Under the pieces are notes generated by a model. It was not told where the DNA came from. It made no database searches and saw only the letters and a program-made list of their open reading frames with translations. A DNA stretch of 64,000 nt, taken from assembly GCA_036005845.1 (NCBI GenBank), contig DASYQD010000150.1, positions 5,389 through 69,388 of the forward strand, read 5' to 3'. This document shows positions 1 through 8,826 of this stretch, piece by piece. The DNA is from DASYQD01 sp036005845 (GTDB lineage Bacteria; Acidobacteriota; Thermoanaerobaculia; Multivoradales; JAIOJS01). A program made the position numbers and the translations under genes. The first letter of the stretch is position 1; each line of letters opens with the position of its first letter.

Positions 1-65
1 GAGGCGGCGCGCGTCGCGGGCGCCGGGTGGCGATGGGCGCGACGCGCCGAGATTCTACGCGCTGT

Positions 66-71
66 TACGCT
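66..71 (+). promoter_or_regulatory. Putative -10 box before mobBA
   Basis: TACGCT followed by GC lies seven bases before the preferred GTG. It matches the TAnnnT-GC pattern seen before several other genes here. No convincing -35 hexamer is visible, so this is a pattern-based guess. Confidence 0.35.
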
Positions 72-77
72 GCGGCC

Positions 78-1109
78 GTGTCCGACTTCGCGCGCGTCCT
101 CGGCGTCGCCGGCTGGCAGGGGTCCGGGAAGACGACGCTGCTCGAGCGACTCGTGCCAACGCTCGTCGCGGAAGGGCTGTCGATCATCGTGCTGAAGCAC
201 GACGCGCACGGGCTTGCGTTCGACGTGGCGGGAAAGGACTCGGATCGATTGTTCCGCGCCGGCGCCGAGGTGGTCGTCGACGCGCCGGCGGAGCGCTTCG
301 CGCGCTCGCGGCGAGCGGCGGGGGAGCCGCTCGCGCTGCGGCTGCGCGAGCTGCAGGGGCGCTGCGACGTCGTGCTCGTCGAAGGCGGCAAGCGCGAGGC
401 GCACCCGAAGGTGTGGCTGCTGCGGCCCGGCGAGGAGACGCCGCCGGCCGAGGTCAGCGAAGTGCTGGCGGTGCTGCCGTGGGACGGCGATCGCGTCGGC
501 TTCCTGCGCGAGCTGGTGCGGCGGCGGCTCGCCGAAGCGTGGGCCCAGGCGCCTCGGCGCGTGGGCGTGCTCGTCGGCGGCGCGAGCACGCGGATGGGCA
601 CGCCGAAGCAGTGGCTGAAGGTCGCGGGCGAGACGTTGCTCGATCGAGTCGCGGAGGCACTCGAAAGCGCGGGGCCGCTCTCGCTGTTGGGCGGCGATCC
701 GGCCGATGCTCTGCGATCGCAGCGCGTCGCGGCGACACACCTGCCCGATGCGCCCGATGTTCGTGGTCCGCTCGCCGGCATCCTCGCCGCGCTGCGCTGG
801 CACTCGGTCTCGTGGGTGATCGCATCCTGCGACCTACCGCATCTGCGCGCCGAAGCCGTCGAGTGGCTGCTCGCACAGCGCGAGCCGGGCCGTTGGGCGG
901 TGCTGCCGCGCGTCGGCGGCATCGTGCAGCCGCTGCTCGCCGTCTACGAGCCGCAAGCGCTGCCGATGCTCGAAGCGATCGCGGCCGCGGGAGCCCTCGG
1001 CCCCTCGCGTCTGGAAGGCCAGCCTCACGTCGCGACGCCCGAGCCGCCGCCCGAGCTCGCGGATTGCTGGCGCGGCGTCAACACGCCGCAGGAGCTGGCG
1101 GAGCTGTAG
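78..1109 (+). CDS. Fused molybdopterin-guanine dinucleotide biosynthesis protein MobB-MobA
   Basis: This 343-residue protein joins two steps of molybdenum cofactor maturation. The N-terminal half is MobB-like, with a P-loop (GWQGSGKTT) at about residues 11-19. The C-terminal half, from about residue 165, is MobA-like and carries the nucleotidyl-transferase signature GGASTRMGTPK; MobA attaches GMP to molybdopterin to give the bis-MGD or MGD cofactor used by DMSO-reductase-family enzymes. I prefer the GTG at 78 because homologues begin just before the P-loop and a -10-like TACGCT sits at 66-71, but GTG 27 and ATG 33 are open in the same frame. The stop abuts the stop of the converging oxidoreductase gene with no spacer. 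No molybdoenzyme gene is visible nearby. Confidence 0.9.
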   Translation: MSDFARVLGVAGWQGSGKTTLLERLVPTLVAEGLSIIVLKHDAHGLAFDVAGKDSDRLFRAGAEVVVDAPAERFARSRRAAGEPLALRLRELQGRCDVVLVEGGKREAHPKVWLLRPGEETPPAEVSEVLAVLPWDGDRVGFLRELVRRRLAEAWAQAPRRVGVLVGGASTRMGTPKQWLKVAGETLLDRVAEALESAGPLSLLGGDPADALRSQRVAATHLPDAPDVRGPLAGILAALRWHSVSWVIASCDLPHLRAEAVEWLLAQREPGRWAVLPRVGGIVQPLLAVYEPQALPMLEAIAAAGALGPSRLEGQPHVATPEPPPELADCWRGVNTPQELAEL

Positions 1110-2189
1110 CTAGAACCGCGACGGCAACACTTCGATCGGCATCGTCTCCGCGCCCTCGATGAACGCGCGCGCCGCGATGCGTCCCACTTCCCAGCTCGCG
1201 CCGAGGCCGTAACCGCCGAGTCCCGCCAGCCACCAGAGCTTGGGCAGCCGCGGATCGGGACCGATCACCGGCAGCGCATCGGGTGCCTTGGTGCGGAAGC
1301 ACGACCAGGCGCGCGCGATCGGTTCGGCCGCGAGCGCCGGCGCCAGCGGCCGCAACCGTTCGCGCAGCCGCTCCTCCGCACCGTCCGAGACGGTCTCCGC
1401 GAGCTCGGCCGTCGGCTCCTCGTCGCACATGCAGCTCAGCGTGCCTTCGGCGTCGCGGCGGAAGTAGACATCCCATCCCAAGTGCCAGATGTATGGCAGT
1501 CCAGGGGCCAGCTCGACGCTGTGCAGGAAGAGATGCCTCTTGTGCGGGACCAACGGCAGCGGCGCCGCGCCGGCGCAGGCGCCGAGCTGCGCCGCCCAGG
1601 CGCCCGCGGCGTTCACCAGCCGTTCGGCCACGATGGTGCCGGCGCTCGTCTCGACATGGAACGGTCCCTCGCCGGCGATGGCGGTCACCTCGACGCCGAA
1701 CGCCAGCTCGACGCCGCCCTCGTGCGCGCCGTCGAGGTAGAAGGCGAGCAGCCGCTGCGGGTCGAGCACGCCGTCGCCCGGTGTGTGGAGCGCCGCCTCG
1801 AAGTCACACTCCGCGATCCACGGCACCCGTGTGCGCACGGCGTCGGCCGCCAACACTTCGCTCGCCACGCTGTCGTCGCGCAGCGCGGCGAATTCTGCCC
1901 GTGCTCCGAGGAGCAGCGACCCGCAGCGCTCGAACCCCACTTCGTCGGCCCGTTCGGCGTAAACGCGAGCGCTCGCCGCGGTGAGTCGACGCACCAGCGG
2001 CTCCGCGACCGACTGCAGCACCAGCCGCGCGTTACGTCCCGAAGCGTGGGCGCCGGCGCGCGGCGCGCGCTCGACCAGCATTACCGAACCGACGCCCTCG
2101 CCACGCTCCCGACTCGCGCGCACCAAGTGGTAGACGAGCGACGCCCCCGCCACGCCGGCGCCCACGACCAGCACGTCCACGTGCTTCAC
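1110..2189 (-). CDS. FAD-dependent oxidoreductase, DAO family
   Basis: The 359-residue product starts with a Rossmann dinucleotide-binding motif (VVGAGVAGAS) at residues 8-17, followed by an acidic residue at the end of the second strand (LVERAP) that would bind the ribose of FAD. The HASGRN segment near residue 50 and the C-terminal GLGGYG motif are typical of the DAO fold (glycine oxidase, D-amino acid dehydrogenase, glycerol-3-phosphate dehydrogenase relatives). The substrate cannot be read from the sequence; an amino acid or 2-hydroxy acid is most likely. There is no signal peptide, so it should be cytoplasmic. It is transcribed divergently from the large kinase gene, with about 80 bases between starts. 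Confidence 0.85.
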   Translation of the reverse strand: MKHVDVLVVGAGVAGASLVYHLVRASRERGEGVGSVMLVERAPRAGAHASGRNARLVLQSVAEPLVRRLTAASARVYAERADEVGFERCGSLLLGARAEFAALRDDSVASEVLAADAVRTRVPWIAECDFEAALHTPGDGVLDPQRLLAFYLDGAHEGGVELAFGVEVTAIAGEGPFHVETSAGTIVAERLVNAAGAWAAQLGACAGAAPLPLVPHKRHLFLHSVELAPGLPYIWHLGWDVYFRRDAEGTLSCMCDEEPTAELAETVSDGAEERLRERLRPLAPALAAEPIARAWSCFRTKAPDALPVIGPDPRLPKLWWLAGLGGYGLGASWEVGRIAARAFIEGAETMPIEVLPSRF

Positions 2190-2243
2190 CGTGCAAGGTT
2201 ATCCGGGCCATTTGCGCGTCCCAGGCTATGCGCAGCCGGCATG

Positions 2244-2249
2244 TAGAAT
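2244..2249 (+). promoter_or_regulatory. Putative -10 box before the kinase gene
   Basis: TAGAAT lies 23 bases before the preferred GTG at 2273. The same hexamer precedes the nuclease-like gene at 7202 on the other strand. No -35 box is obvious. Confidence 0.35.
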
Positions 2250-2272
2250 CCGTGAAAGGTCGTCTCCATCCC

Positions 2273-5200
2273 GTGAGCCAAGGTCTGATCGTTCGCTGCC
2301 CGGCGTGCGGCTCGCGCCTGCGCCTGCAACCCGGGCGCGAGCTGCCCGACCGCTTCAAGGTGCGCTGCTCGTCGTGCAGCAAGCCCTTCCTGGTGCGGCG
2401 GCGCGACGAGGGGCCATCCGGGTCGACGAGATCCAGGCCGCCGGCCGACCCGCTCGACAACACGCTGACGGGCGAGCGCGTGACCTCCTCGCCAACACGC
2501 GACGACCAGGCGACGCACGTCTACGACCCGCAGCACGGGCTCACCGCCGCACCGGCGTCGGTCCCGCTCCGCGCGCCGTCGGTGCCATCGCCGCCGACGC
2601 CGTCCCCCTCGCAGCGCTCGATGCCGCGCTCGCCGCCCGCGCCGCAGACACCGGGCGCCTACTCCCCGCCGCCGCCCTCGCGCCACACCATCGCCGGCGG
2701 CGGCGAGCAGCCGAAAAAGCTCGGCTCGACGTTCCTCCCCGGCGAGCTGGTGGCCGGCCGCTACCGCGTCGAGCGCTTCATCGCCAAGGGCGGCATGGGC
2801 GAGGTCTACGACGCCTTCGACACCGCGCTCGGCGACCACGTCGCGCTCAAGACTATCCGCCCCGACGTCGCCGCCGACGAGCTGGCGCTCGAACGGTTCA
2901 AGCGCGAGATCCACCTCGCGCGCCAGGTGACGCACCGCAACGTCTGCCGCATCCACGACCTCGGCACGCACTACTCCGACTCGCCGGTCGCGGCGCTCTA
3001 CCCGCGCGGCGAGATCCTCTTCGTCACCATGGAGCTGCTGCGCGGCGAGACGCTGGCGGAGCGCATCACCAGCGGCGGCCCGATGAGCGAGGCCGAGGCG
3101 CTGCCCATCGTGCGCCAGATGGCGGCCGCCCTCGACGCCGCGCACAAGGCCGGCATCGTCCACCGCGACTTCAAGAGCGCCAACGTGGTGCTGGAGACGA
3201 TCGACGGCGAGTGCCGCGCCGTGGTCACCGACTTCGGCCTCGCCCGCGCCTCGCAGCGCGAGAGCGGCGCCACGCTCACCGTCGCCGGCGCGGTGATGGG
3301 CTCGCCCGCCTACATGGCTCCCGAGCAGGTCGAGGGCAGCGGCACGACGCCGGCGGTGGACGTCTACGCGCTCGGCATCGTGGTCTTCGAAATGGTCACC
3401 GGCCGCTTACCGTTCAAGGGCGAGAGCCCGCTATCGACGGCGATCAAGCGGCTCACCGAGGCGCCGCCGCGGCCGAGCGAGCTGAAGCCGGGCCTCGACC
3501 CGCGCTGGGACGAGGGCATCTTGCGCGCGCTGGCCCGCAAGCCGGAGGAGCGCTTCAAGAGCGCCGGCGACATGCTGGCGGCGATCGACCCCTCGCCGAT
3601 CGCCGCCGCGCTCGGCACCGCCGGCATCACGCGCCAGCGGCTCTTCCTCGCCGTCGCCGCAGGCTTCCTCGTCGCCCTGGCGCTGGTGGCGAACTTCTAC
3701 GTCTGGCAGCGCCGCGCCGCCAGCCAGGAAGGGAAGCTCGAGGTGCCGACCACCGCGCGCCCGGCGGTGGCGGTGCTCGGCCTCAAGAACGTCACCGCCG
3801 ACCGGCAGCTCGATTGGCTCTCCACCGGCCTGCCCGAGATGCTCGCCTCCGAGCTCTCCGGCGGCGGCACGGTGCGCCTCATCCCCAGCGAGAACGTGGC
3901 GCGCGCGCAGCTCGAGCTCGGCCTCGCGCCCGGCGACACCTGGGGCAACGACACGCTCGAGCGCGTGCGCCGCAACCTCGGCTCCGATTACGTGGTGACC
4001 GGCTCCTACACCGCCGTCGGCAGCGGCCAGAGCGGCCAGCTCCGCCTCGATCTGCGGCTGCAGGACACGGCGACGTCGGGCAAGACCACGGCGGTCGCGG
4101 TGTCGGGCCCGCGCGAGGCGGTCTTCCAGCTCGTCTCGCAGGCGGGGGTCAAGCTGCGCGATGCGCTCCACCTGGAGTCCGGCGGCGCCCGCTGGTCGAC
4201 CACCAACCCCGAAGCGGCGCGGCTCTACGCACAGGGTGTCGAGAAGCTCCATCACTTCGACGCGCAGGGCGCCAGCGACCTGCTGCAGCAGGCGGTGGCG
4301 GTCGACGCGCGCGATCCGCGCGCCCACTCGGCCCTCGCCTCCGCCTACACCGCGCTCGGCTACGTCGAGAAGGCGCGCGAGGAGGCGCGGCAGGCGGTGG
4401 ATCTCTCCGCCTCGCTTCCCGAGGGCGAGCGGCAGGAGGTGCGCGCGCAGTATCTCGAGGTCGCCGGCGACTGGGCGGGCGCGGCGCGCGCCTGGGAGGA
4501 GATCTGGCGCCGCCAGCCCGACGACCTCGAGTACGGCCTCAAGCTGGCGCAGGCGCTGACGGCGGCCGGCGAGCCGGCGCGCGCGCTCGAAGTGGCCCGC
4601 GTACTGCGGCGGCTGCCGTCGGTGGCGGCGGACGACGTGCGCATCTACTTCGCCGAGGCGACCGCGGCCGGCGCCCTCGGCCAGTCGAAGGTCCAGCAGC
4701 AAGCGGCGGCGAAGGCGGCCGACGTGGCGTCGGCGCAGGGAGCGCGCCTGCTGCGCGCCCGCGCGCTGCTGCTCGAAGGTTGGGCGCTGCGCAACCTCGG
4801 CGACGCCGAGCGCGCGCAGGGCACGACCGCCGAGGCCGAGGGACTGTTCCAACAGGCCGGCGATGAGTCCGGCGTGGCGAAGGCGCGCGTGCAGCGAGCG
4901 AGCCTGCTCTACGACCAGGGTGACCTCGACACCGCGCGGCGCACCTTCGAGAAGGCGCTCGCCACCTACCGCGAGCTGGGCGACAAAGGCAACGAGGCGC
5001 AGGCGCTCAACAACCTGGCGCTGGTGCTCAAGCAGCAGGGCGACGTGCCGGCGGCGCTCGGCCTCTACGAGCAGTCGCGCGCGTTGTCGCAAGAGACCGG
5101 CAACCGCGTCGGCGTCGCCTCTGCCGAGAACAACATCGGCGTCGTCGACCTCAAGCGCGGCGACTTGAGTGGCGCGCTCGCGGCTTTCGAGCGTGCCGTC

Positions 5201-6094
5201 GACCTGTCGAAGCAGGTGCACGACCGCAGCCTCGAAGCGAATTCGATCTCGAACGCCGCGGCAACGCTGCGGCGCCTGGGCAGGTTGGGCGAAGCGGAGA
5301 CCCGCCATCGCCAAGCGCTCGAGCTGCGGCGGCAGATCGGCCAGCCCTTCGGAGAGGCGGCATCGCTGACGGATCTGGCTGCCGTGCAGTGGGACCGCGG
5401 CGATCTCACGGGCGCGGCGAAGACCTATCAAGAGGCTCTCGAGCTGGCGAAGAAGACCGGCAACCGCCGCTTCGAGGCCTACGCAATCGCCGGCCTCGGC
5501 AACGTCCGGCTCGAAGCCGGCGACCTCGAAGAAGCCGAGAAGCTTCACCGCCAAGCGCTGGCGTTGCGCGAGCAGCTCGGCGAGCAGGGCACCGCAGCCG
5601 AGAGCAAGCTCGCGTTGGCGACGGTGTCCTTCGAGCGCAACTACTACGCCGAGGCCGAGACCCTGGCCCGGGCCGCGCAGGAACGCTTCGCCGCCGAAGG
5701 CGCCGTGGACCTGGTCGCCTCGGCGCAAGCCGTGCGCGGCCGAGCGATGGCCTTCAGCGACCGCCAGGCCGAAGGCCAGGACCTGGTGACCGCCGCTCTA
5801 GAGCGCGCCGAGAAGAGCGAAGACCTCCGCGTCCGCTGCGAAGTGCAGCTCGCCTACGCCCGCGTCAGCGCCCGCACCGGCACCGTGGCGCGAGCCGAAG
5901 AGCTCGCCGCCGCGGCCGAAGCGGCGGCAGGCAAGGCGGGCCTCTTGCCCGTGCAGCTCGAAGCGCAGCTTCTCCAATCCCAACTCGCGCAAGCCGCCGG
6001 CGATCCGGCGCGCGGCGCCCAGCTCGCCTCCGCCGTCCGCGCGCGAGCGCAGCAGTCTGGGCTCGGGCTGTTGGGGAAAAAGGCCAGCGGTTAA
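2273..6094 (+). CDS. Receptor-like Ser/Thr protein kinase with zinc finger, TolB-like domain and TPR array
   Basis: About 1273 residues. The N terminus has a CxxC-CxxC zinc finger (Cys 9, 12, 32, 35) of the MJ0042 type, then a long proline-rich linker. A protein kinase domain spans about residues 160-430, with the glycine loop AKGGMGEVY, catalytic HRDFKSAN (Asp about 299) and DFG at about 320. The usual HRDLKPxN is changed to HRDFKSAN, a variant that should still be active. A single membrane helix (about 457-478) is followed by a TolB/FlgO-like alpha/beta domain and then many tetratricopeptide repeats up to the C terminus, presumably outside the cytoplasm. I chose GTG 2273 because homologous zinc fingers begin within about ten residues of the start; ATG 2228 and GTG 2252 are upstream in frame. 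It probably senses an envelope ligand or protein and phosphorylates cytoplasmic targets. No cognate substrate gene is adjacent. Confidence 0.9.
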   Translation: MSQGLIVRCPACGSRLRLQPGRELPDRFKVRCSSCSKPFLVRRRDEGPSGSTRSRPPADPLDNTLTGERVTSSPTRDDQATHVYDPQHGLTAAPASVPLRAPSVPSPPTPSPSQRSMPRSPPAPQTPGAYSPPPPSRHTIAGGGEQPKKLGSTFLPGELVAGRYRVERFIAKGGMGEVYDAFDTALGDHVALKTIRPDVAADELALERFKREIHLARQVTHRNVCRIHDLGTHYSDSPVAALYPRGEILFVTMELLRGETLAERITSGGPMSEAEALPIVRQMAAALDAAHKAGIVHRDFKSANVVLETIDGECRAVVTDFGLARASQRESGATLTVAGAVMGSPAYMAPEQVEGSGTTPAVDVYALGIVVFEMVTGRLPFKGESPLSTAIKRLTEAPPRPSELKPGLDPRWDEGILRALARKPEERFKSAGDMLAAIDPSPIAAALGTAGITRQRLFLAVAAGFLVALALVANFYVWQRRAASQEGKLEVPTTARPAVAVLGLKNVTADRQLDWLSTGLPEMLASELSGGGTVRLIPSENVARAQLELGLAPGDTWGNDTLERVRRNLGSDYVVTGSYTAVGSGQSGQLRLDLRLQDTATSGKTTAVAVSGPREAVFQLVSQAGVKLRDALHLESGGARWSTTNPEAARLYAQGVEKLHHFDAQGASDLLQQAVAVDARDPRAHSALASAYTALGYVEKAREEARQAVDLSASLPEGERQEVRAQYLEVAGDWAGAARAWEEIWRRQPDDLEYGLKLAQALTAAGEPARALEVARVLRRLPSVAADDVRIYFAEATAAGALGQSKVQQQAAAKAADVASAQGARLLRARALLLEGWALRNLGDAERAQGTTAEAEGLFQQAGDESGVAKARVQRASLLYDQGDLDTARRTFEKALATYRELGDKGNEAQALNNLALVLKQQGDVPAALGLYEQSRALSQETGNRVGVASAENNIGVVDLKRGDLSGALAAFERAVDLSKQVHDRSLEANSISNAAATLRRLGRLGEAETRHRQALELRRQIGQPFGEAASLTDLAAVQWDRGDLTGAAKTYQEALELAKKTGNRRFEAYAIAGLGNVRLEAGDLEEAEKLHRQALALREQLGEQGTAAESKLALATVSFERNYYAEAETLARAAQERFAAEGAVDLVASAQAVRGRAMAFSDRQAEGQDLVTAALERAEKSEDLRVRCEVQLAYARVSARTGTVARAEELAAAAEAAAGKAGLLPVQLEAQLLQSQLAQAAGDPARGAQLASAVRARAQQSGLGLLGKKASG

Positions 6095-6148
6095 GGAGGT
6101 CGTCGCTGACTCGGGCTGATTCCCTCGGTGCGTGCTCTGCACCCGGTC

Positions 6149-6775
6149 CTACTTCGAAGCTGCCCGAAGATAGGCGAGCCCGCCGCCAAAGGTTGCCATC
6201 AGCTTGCAATTAAGAGCCCGCAGCAGAGCGTCGATGTCGGGATCCTCAAAATCCTTCTTGTTCCGGTTCAGGAATACGCTCGTTGCCGTAGGCGAGACTC
6301 GCAAGTGGGACAGCACCGAAGCGAGCACGATGGCGTCAGCCGGTGTCAATCCATGTTCGTCCTCGAGCTCCGCAGCCGCGGAGAACACTTCCCGGCTCAA
6401 CGGGAGCAGTGTGGCGCGCGACGCGATCGCCTCGACGGCATCCCGAAGACCTTTCCGCTCTTGATCGAGGCTCACGGCGAGGAAGCTTGAAACCTCAACC
6501 ATCGCGTCCTCGATGTCACTCGGGAGCGGGCCGCGGCGGAGCTCTCGCATCTGCGCAGTGAGGTCGTCAGCGACTCGCTTTCTCCCTTTCTCGCGTCCGA
6601 TGAACGCGTAGAAGGGCTCGGCGAACGAAAACGCAGGGATGCACAGTTCCAGCTCGCCCGCATCGCAGGCATCGAGCACCTCGTGACAGCTTGCCTGCTC
6701 GGCTTGGCCATAAGCCAGCTCGAGCACGAAGTTCGTTTCGATGTATGCGCGCGGCAGGCTAATGCTGCTCGACAT
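6149..6775 (-). CDS. PIN-domain protein
   Basis: A 208-residue protein beginning MSSSISLPRAYIETN at ATG 6775. The acidic positions expected for a PIN-fold RNase are visible: E/N in AYIETNF near the N terminus, Glu in SFAEPF, Asp in TPADAIVLAS, and Asp in the late NKKDFEDPDI segment. It is longer than a typical VapC (about 130 residues) because of an insert of charged helices between the first and second acidic sites. Its start lies inside the end of the upstream nuclease-like gene (17-base overlap), so the two are translationally coupled. Base composition is lower in GC than the flanking genes, which hints at acquisition. It may be a toxin RNase or part of a nucleic-acid-processing pair; I cannot tell which. 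Confidence 0.75.
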   Translation of the reverse strand: MSSSISLPRAYIETNFVLELAYGQAEQASCHEVLDACDAGELELCIPAFSFAEPFYAFIGREKGRKRVADDLTAQMRELRRGPLPSDIEDAMVEVSSFLAVSLDQERKGLRDAVEAIASRATLLPLSREVFSAAAELEDEHGLTPADAIVLASVLSHLRVSPTATSVFLNRNKKDFEDPDIDALLRALNCKLMATFGGGLAYLRAASK

Positions 6776-7202
6776 GCCCGCCGCGCATCGCTTCGAGGAC
6801 ACCGTGGTTTCGGAGCCACTCGGCGAGTCCGGCTGGCAAGCGCTCTTCACCGTGGCCTTGTACGAGTGAGTTGAGCCATGAAGCCACTAGAATCTCGAAC
6901 GCCCCGCCGCTCAGCCCAGCAGGTTCCCATTCCGATCGCAGATGCGGTTCCAACACCGACTGAGTATCGACTTGAAAGTCCGGCCGAAGTGGTTGTCCGG
7001 CTCCTGGTCGCTCCAACCAAAAGTAGAAGTCGCTCGGTGTTGCGACCAAGAAATACTTGGCAGCAGGCGAGATACGGTGGGTCTCGAGATTCCGGCGCAG
7101 CATGGCCGCCCACTCAGGTGAGCTTCTCTTCTTCGCCTTGACCTCCGCGATCAGGACGGGGCGGTCCTGGCGGTCGAAGACGGCGATGTCGGCGGGCTGC
7201 AT
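6759..7202 (-). CDS. PD-(D/E)XK-like nuclease-fold protein, partner of PIN protein
   Basis: The 147-residue product begins with an acidic residue (ADIAVFD) followed by PVLIAEVKAKK, which fits the D...(D/E)xK core of restriction-endonuclease-like proteins such as the HsdR N-terminal family. The rest has an aromatic-rich middle (KYFLVATPSDFYFW) like proteins that handle remote or associated endonuclease substrates. It is first in a two-gene operon with the overlapping PIN gene. A TAGAAT box seven bases before ATG 7202 suggests a leaderless message. Possible roles are an antitoxin-like partner, a nuclease, or a decayed restriction remnant; the core motif is visible but the family name is uncertain. 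Confidence 0.6.
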   Translation of the reverse strand: MQPADIAVFDRQDRPVLIAEVKAKKRSSPEWAAMLRRNLETHRISPAAKYFLVATPSDFYFWLERPGAGQPLRPDFQVDTQSVLEPHLRSEWEPAGLSGGAFEILVASWLNSLVQGHGEERLPAGLAEWLRNHGVLEAMRGGHVEQH

Positions 7203-7208
7203 AGGAGC

Positions 7209-7214
7209 ATTCTA
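7209..7214 (-). promoter_or_regulatory. Putative -10 box of the nuclease-like/PIN operon
   Basis: TAGAAT on the minus strand ends six bases before ATG 7202, which would leave essentially no 5' leader. No Shine-Dalgarno sequence precedes that ATG, consistent with leaderless translation. Confidence 0.35.
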
Positions 7215-7288
7215 AGGCAGCCCCAGCTGCCGCGCCCGCCTCGCCTGGGAATACCTGCCCGCCGCCCGGCGTAAGAGAGGGCGCCGGC

Positions 7289-7294
7289 TATACT
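7289..7294 (+). promoter_or_regulatory. Putative -10 box before flotillin
   Basis: TATACT followed by GC lies 53 bases before ATG 7348, in the 145-base gap after the divergent nuclease-like gene. The flotillin start itself has a good ribosome site (AGAAGGAG, about 7 bases upstream). Confidence 0.4.
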
Positions 7295-7347
7295 GCGAGC
7301 CCAGCGTCCGCCTCGCCAATCAGGTCTCGCGCAGAAGGAGCCTCCGC

Positions 7348-8814
7348 ATGAGCATCCTCAGCTTGCCGTACATCCTCGGCGGCCTCTTCGCCTTCCTCTT
7401 CCTCTACATCCTCGCCCGCGCCCTCTACAAGAAGGCGGGGCCGGACGAGGCGCTCATCGTCTACGGCCGCCGCAAGCTCTTCGGCCAGAAGGTGAAGGAC
7501 GAGCAGGGGCAGGTCGAGAGCTTCCGCATCATCCGCGGCGGCGGCACTTTCGTGTGGCCGGCGTGGGAGCAGGGCGAGTACCTGTCCCTCAAGATGATGA
7601 CGCTCGACATCGACCTCAAGCACGTCTACACGATGGAGGGGATCCCGCTCAACGTGCGCGCCGTAGCGCAGGTCAAGGTCGGCGGGCGCGTCGACCAGAT
7701 CCGCCGCGCCGCCGAGGGCTTCCTCGGCATGAACCCCGACCAGATCACCTCGACGATCAAGGAGACGGTGGCCGGCCACCTGCGCGGCATCATCGGCACC
7801 CTCACCGTCGAAGAGCTCTACCGCGACCAGAAGCGCTTCCAGGAGCGCGTGCGCGAGGAGGCCCACGTCGACCTCGAGGGCATGGGCTTCGAGTTCAAGA
7901 GCTTCGTCTTCCAGGAGATCCAGGACGACGACGGCTACCTCAACGCGCTCGGCCAGCCGAAGATCCAGGAGGCGTTGAAGAACGCCCGCATCGCCACCGC
8001 CAACGCCGACCGCGACGCGCGGCTCGAAGAAGAAGGGGCGCGCCAGCAGAAGGAGTCGAAGCGGCTCACCGTCGACACCCAGATCGCCGACTCCGACAAG
8101 GCGCTGTCGCTCAAGAAGGCGTCGATCAAGAAGGAGGTCGACGTCGCCGGCGCGCAGGCCCTGAAGGCGGGCGAGATGGAGCTCAAGGTACAGGACATCA
8201 AGATCGCCGAGCAGGAGGTCGAGCGCCGCAAGCTGCAGCTCAACGCCGAGATTCGCGAGCAGGCGGACGCCAAGAAGTTCGAGACCGAGCGGCTGGCCGA
8301 CGCCGAGCAGTACCGCATCGAGCGCGCCGCCGCGGCCGAAAGGAAGCGCCGCGAGGAGCAGGCGCAGGCGCTCAAGGCCGAGGGCCTCGCCAGGGCCGAG
8401 GCCGAGTCGGTGATGCGCCGCAACATCGGTCTCGCCGAGGCCGAGGCGATCTCCGCCAAGGGCCAGGCGGAGGCCGAGGCGCGGAGGAAGCTCGCCGAGG
8501 CGCTCAAGCTCTACAACGAGGCCGGCCTGTCGATCGAGGCGCTCAAGGTGCTGCCCGAGATCGCCGCCGCGGTGGCCGAGCCGCTGTCGCGCGCCGGCGC
8601 GACGACGATCATCAGCAACGGCGCCGCCGGCAGCGGCACGGGCGCGAGCAAGCTCTCCGAGGACGTCGTGCAGGTGCTGTCGCAGCTCGCGCCGATCATG
8701 CAGCAGCTCGCCGGCGTCGATCTCAAGAGCTTCCTGCAGGACGTCTCGAAGCTGCCAAGCGCGGCGTCACGCGGCCTACGCGCCGAAGCGATCGTCGTCG
8801 AGCCGAAGCAGTAG
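7348..8814 (+). CDS. Flotillin-like SPFH-domain protein
   Basis: 488 residues: an N-terminal membrane hairpin or helix (about 5-26, rich in Leu/Phe/Ile), an SPFH/band-7 domain (about 30-190), then a long Ala/Glu/Lys-rich coiled coil (about 200-385) full of EAEA and AERKRREE patterns, and a Gly/Ser-containing tail. This is the standard flotillin (FloA/FloT/YqiK-like) architecture; such proteins oligomerise on the inner membrane face and organise membrane microdomains where signalling kinases and proteases assemble. It is the first gene of a run of five co-oriented genes ending in an EAL protein; the following gene starts only 12 bases after its stop. That context suggests a scaffold for the histidine kinase encoded downstream. 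Confidence 0.92.
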   Translation: MSILSLPYILGGLFAFLFLYILARALYKKAGPDEALIVYGRRKLFGQKVKDEQGQVESFRIIRGGGTFVWPAWEQGEYLSLKMMTLDIDLKHVYTMEGIPLNVRAVAQVKVGGRVDQIRRAAEGFLGMNPDQITSTIKETVAGHLRGIIGTLTVEELYRDQKRFQERVREEAHVDLEGMGFEFKSFVFQEIQDDDGYLNALGQPKIQEALKNARIATANADRDARLEEEGARQQKESKRLTVDTQIADSDKALSLKKASIKKEVDVAGAQALKAGEMELKVQDIKIAEQEVERRKLQLNAEIREQADAKKFETERLADAEQYRIERAAAAERKRREEQAQALKAEGLARAEAESVMRRNIGLAEAEAISAKGQAEAEARRKLAEALKLYNEAGLSIEALKVLPEIAAAVAEPLSRAGATTIISNGAAGSGTGASKLSEDVVQVLSQLAPIMQQLAGVDLKSFLQDVSKLPSAASRGLRAEAIVVEPKQ

Positions 8815-8826
8815 CCGGAGCGCGCG

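Noticed and set aside
3431..5728. Long minus-strand frame opposite the kinase TPR region
   Set aside because: Composition is that of a mirrored TPR gene with no motif; the plus strand is a complete receptor kinase.
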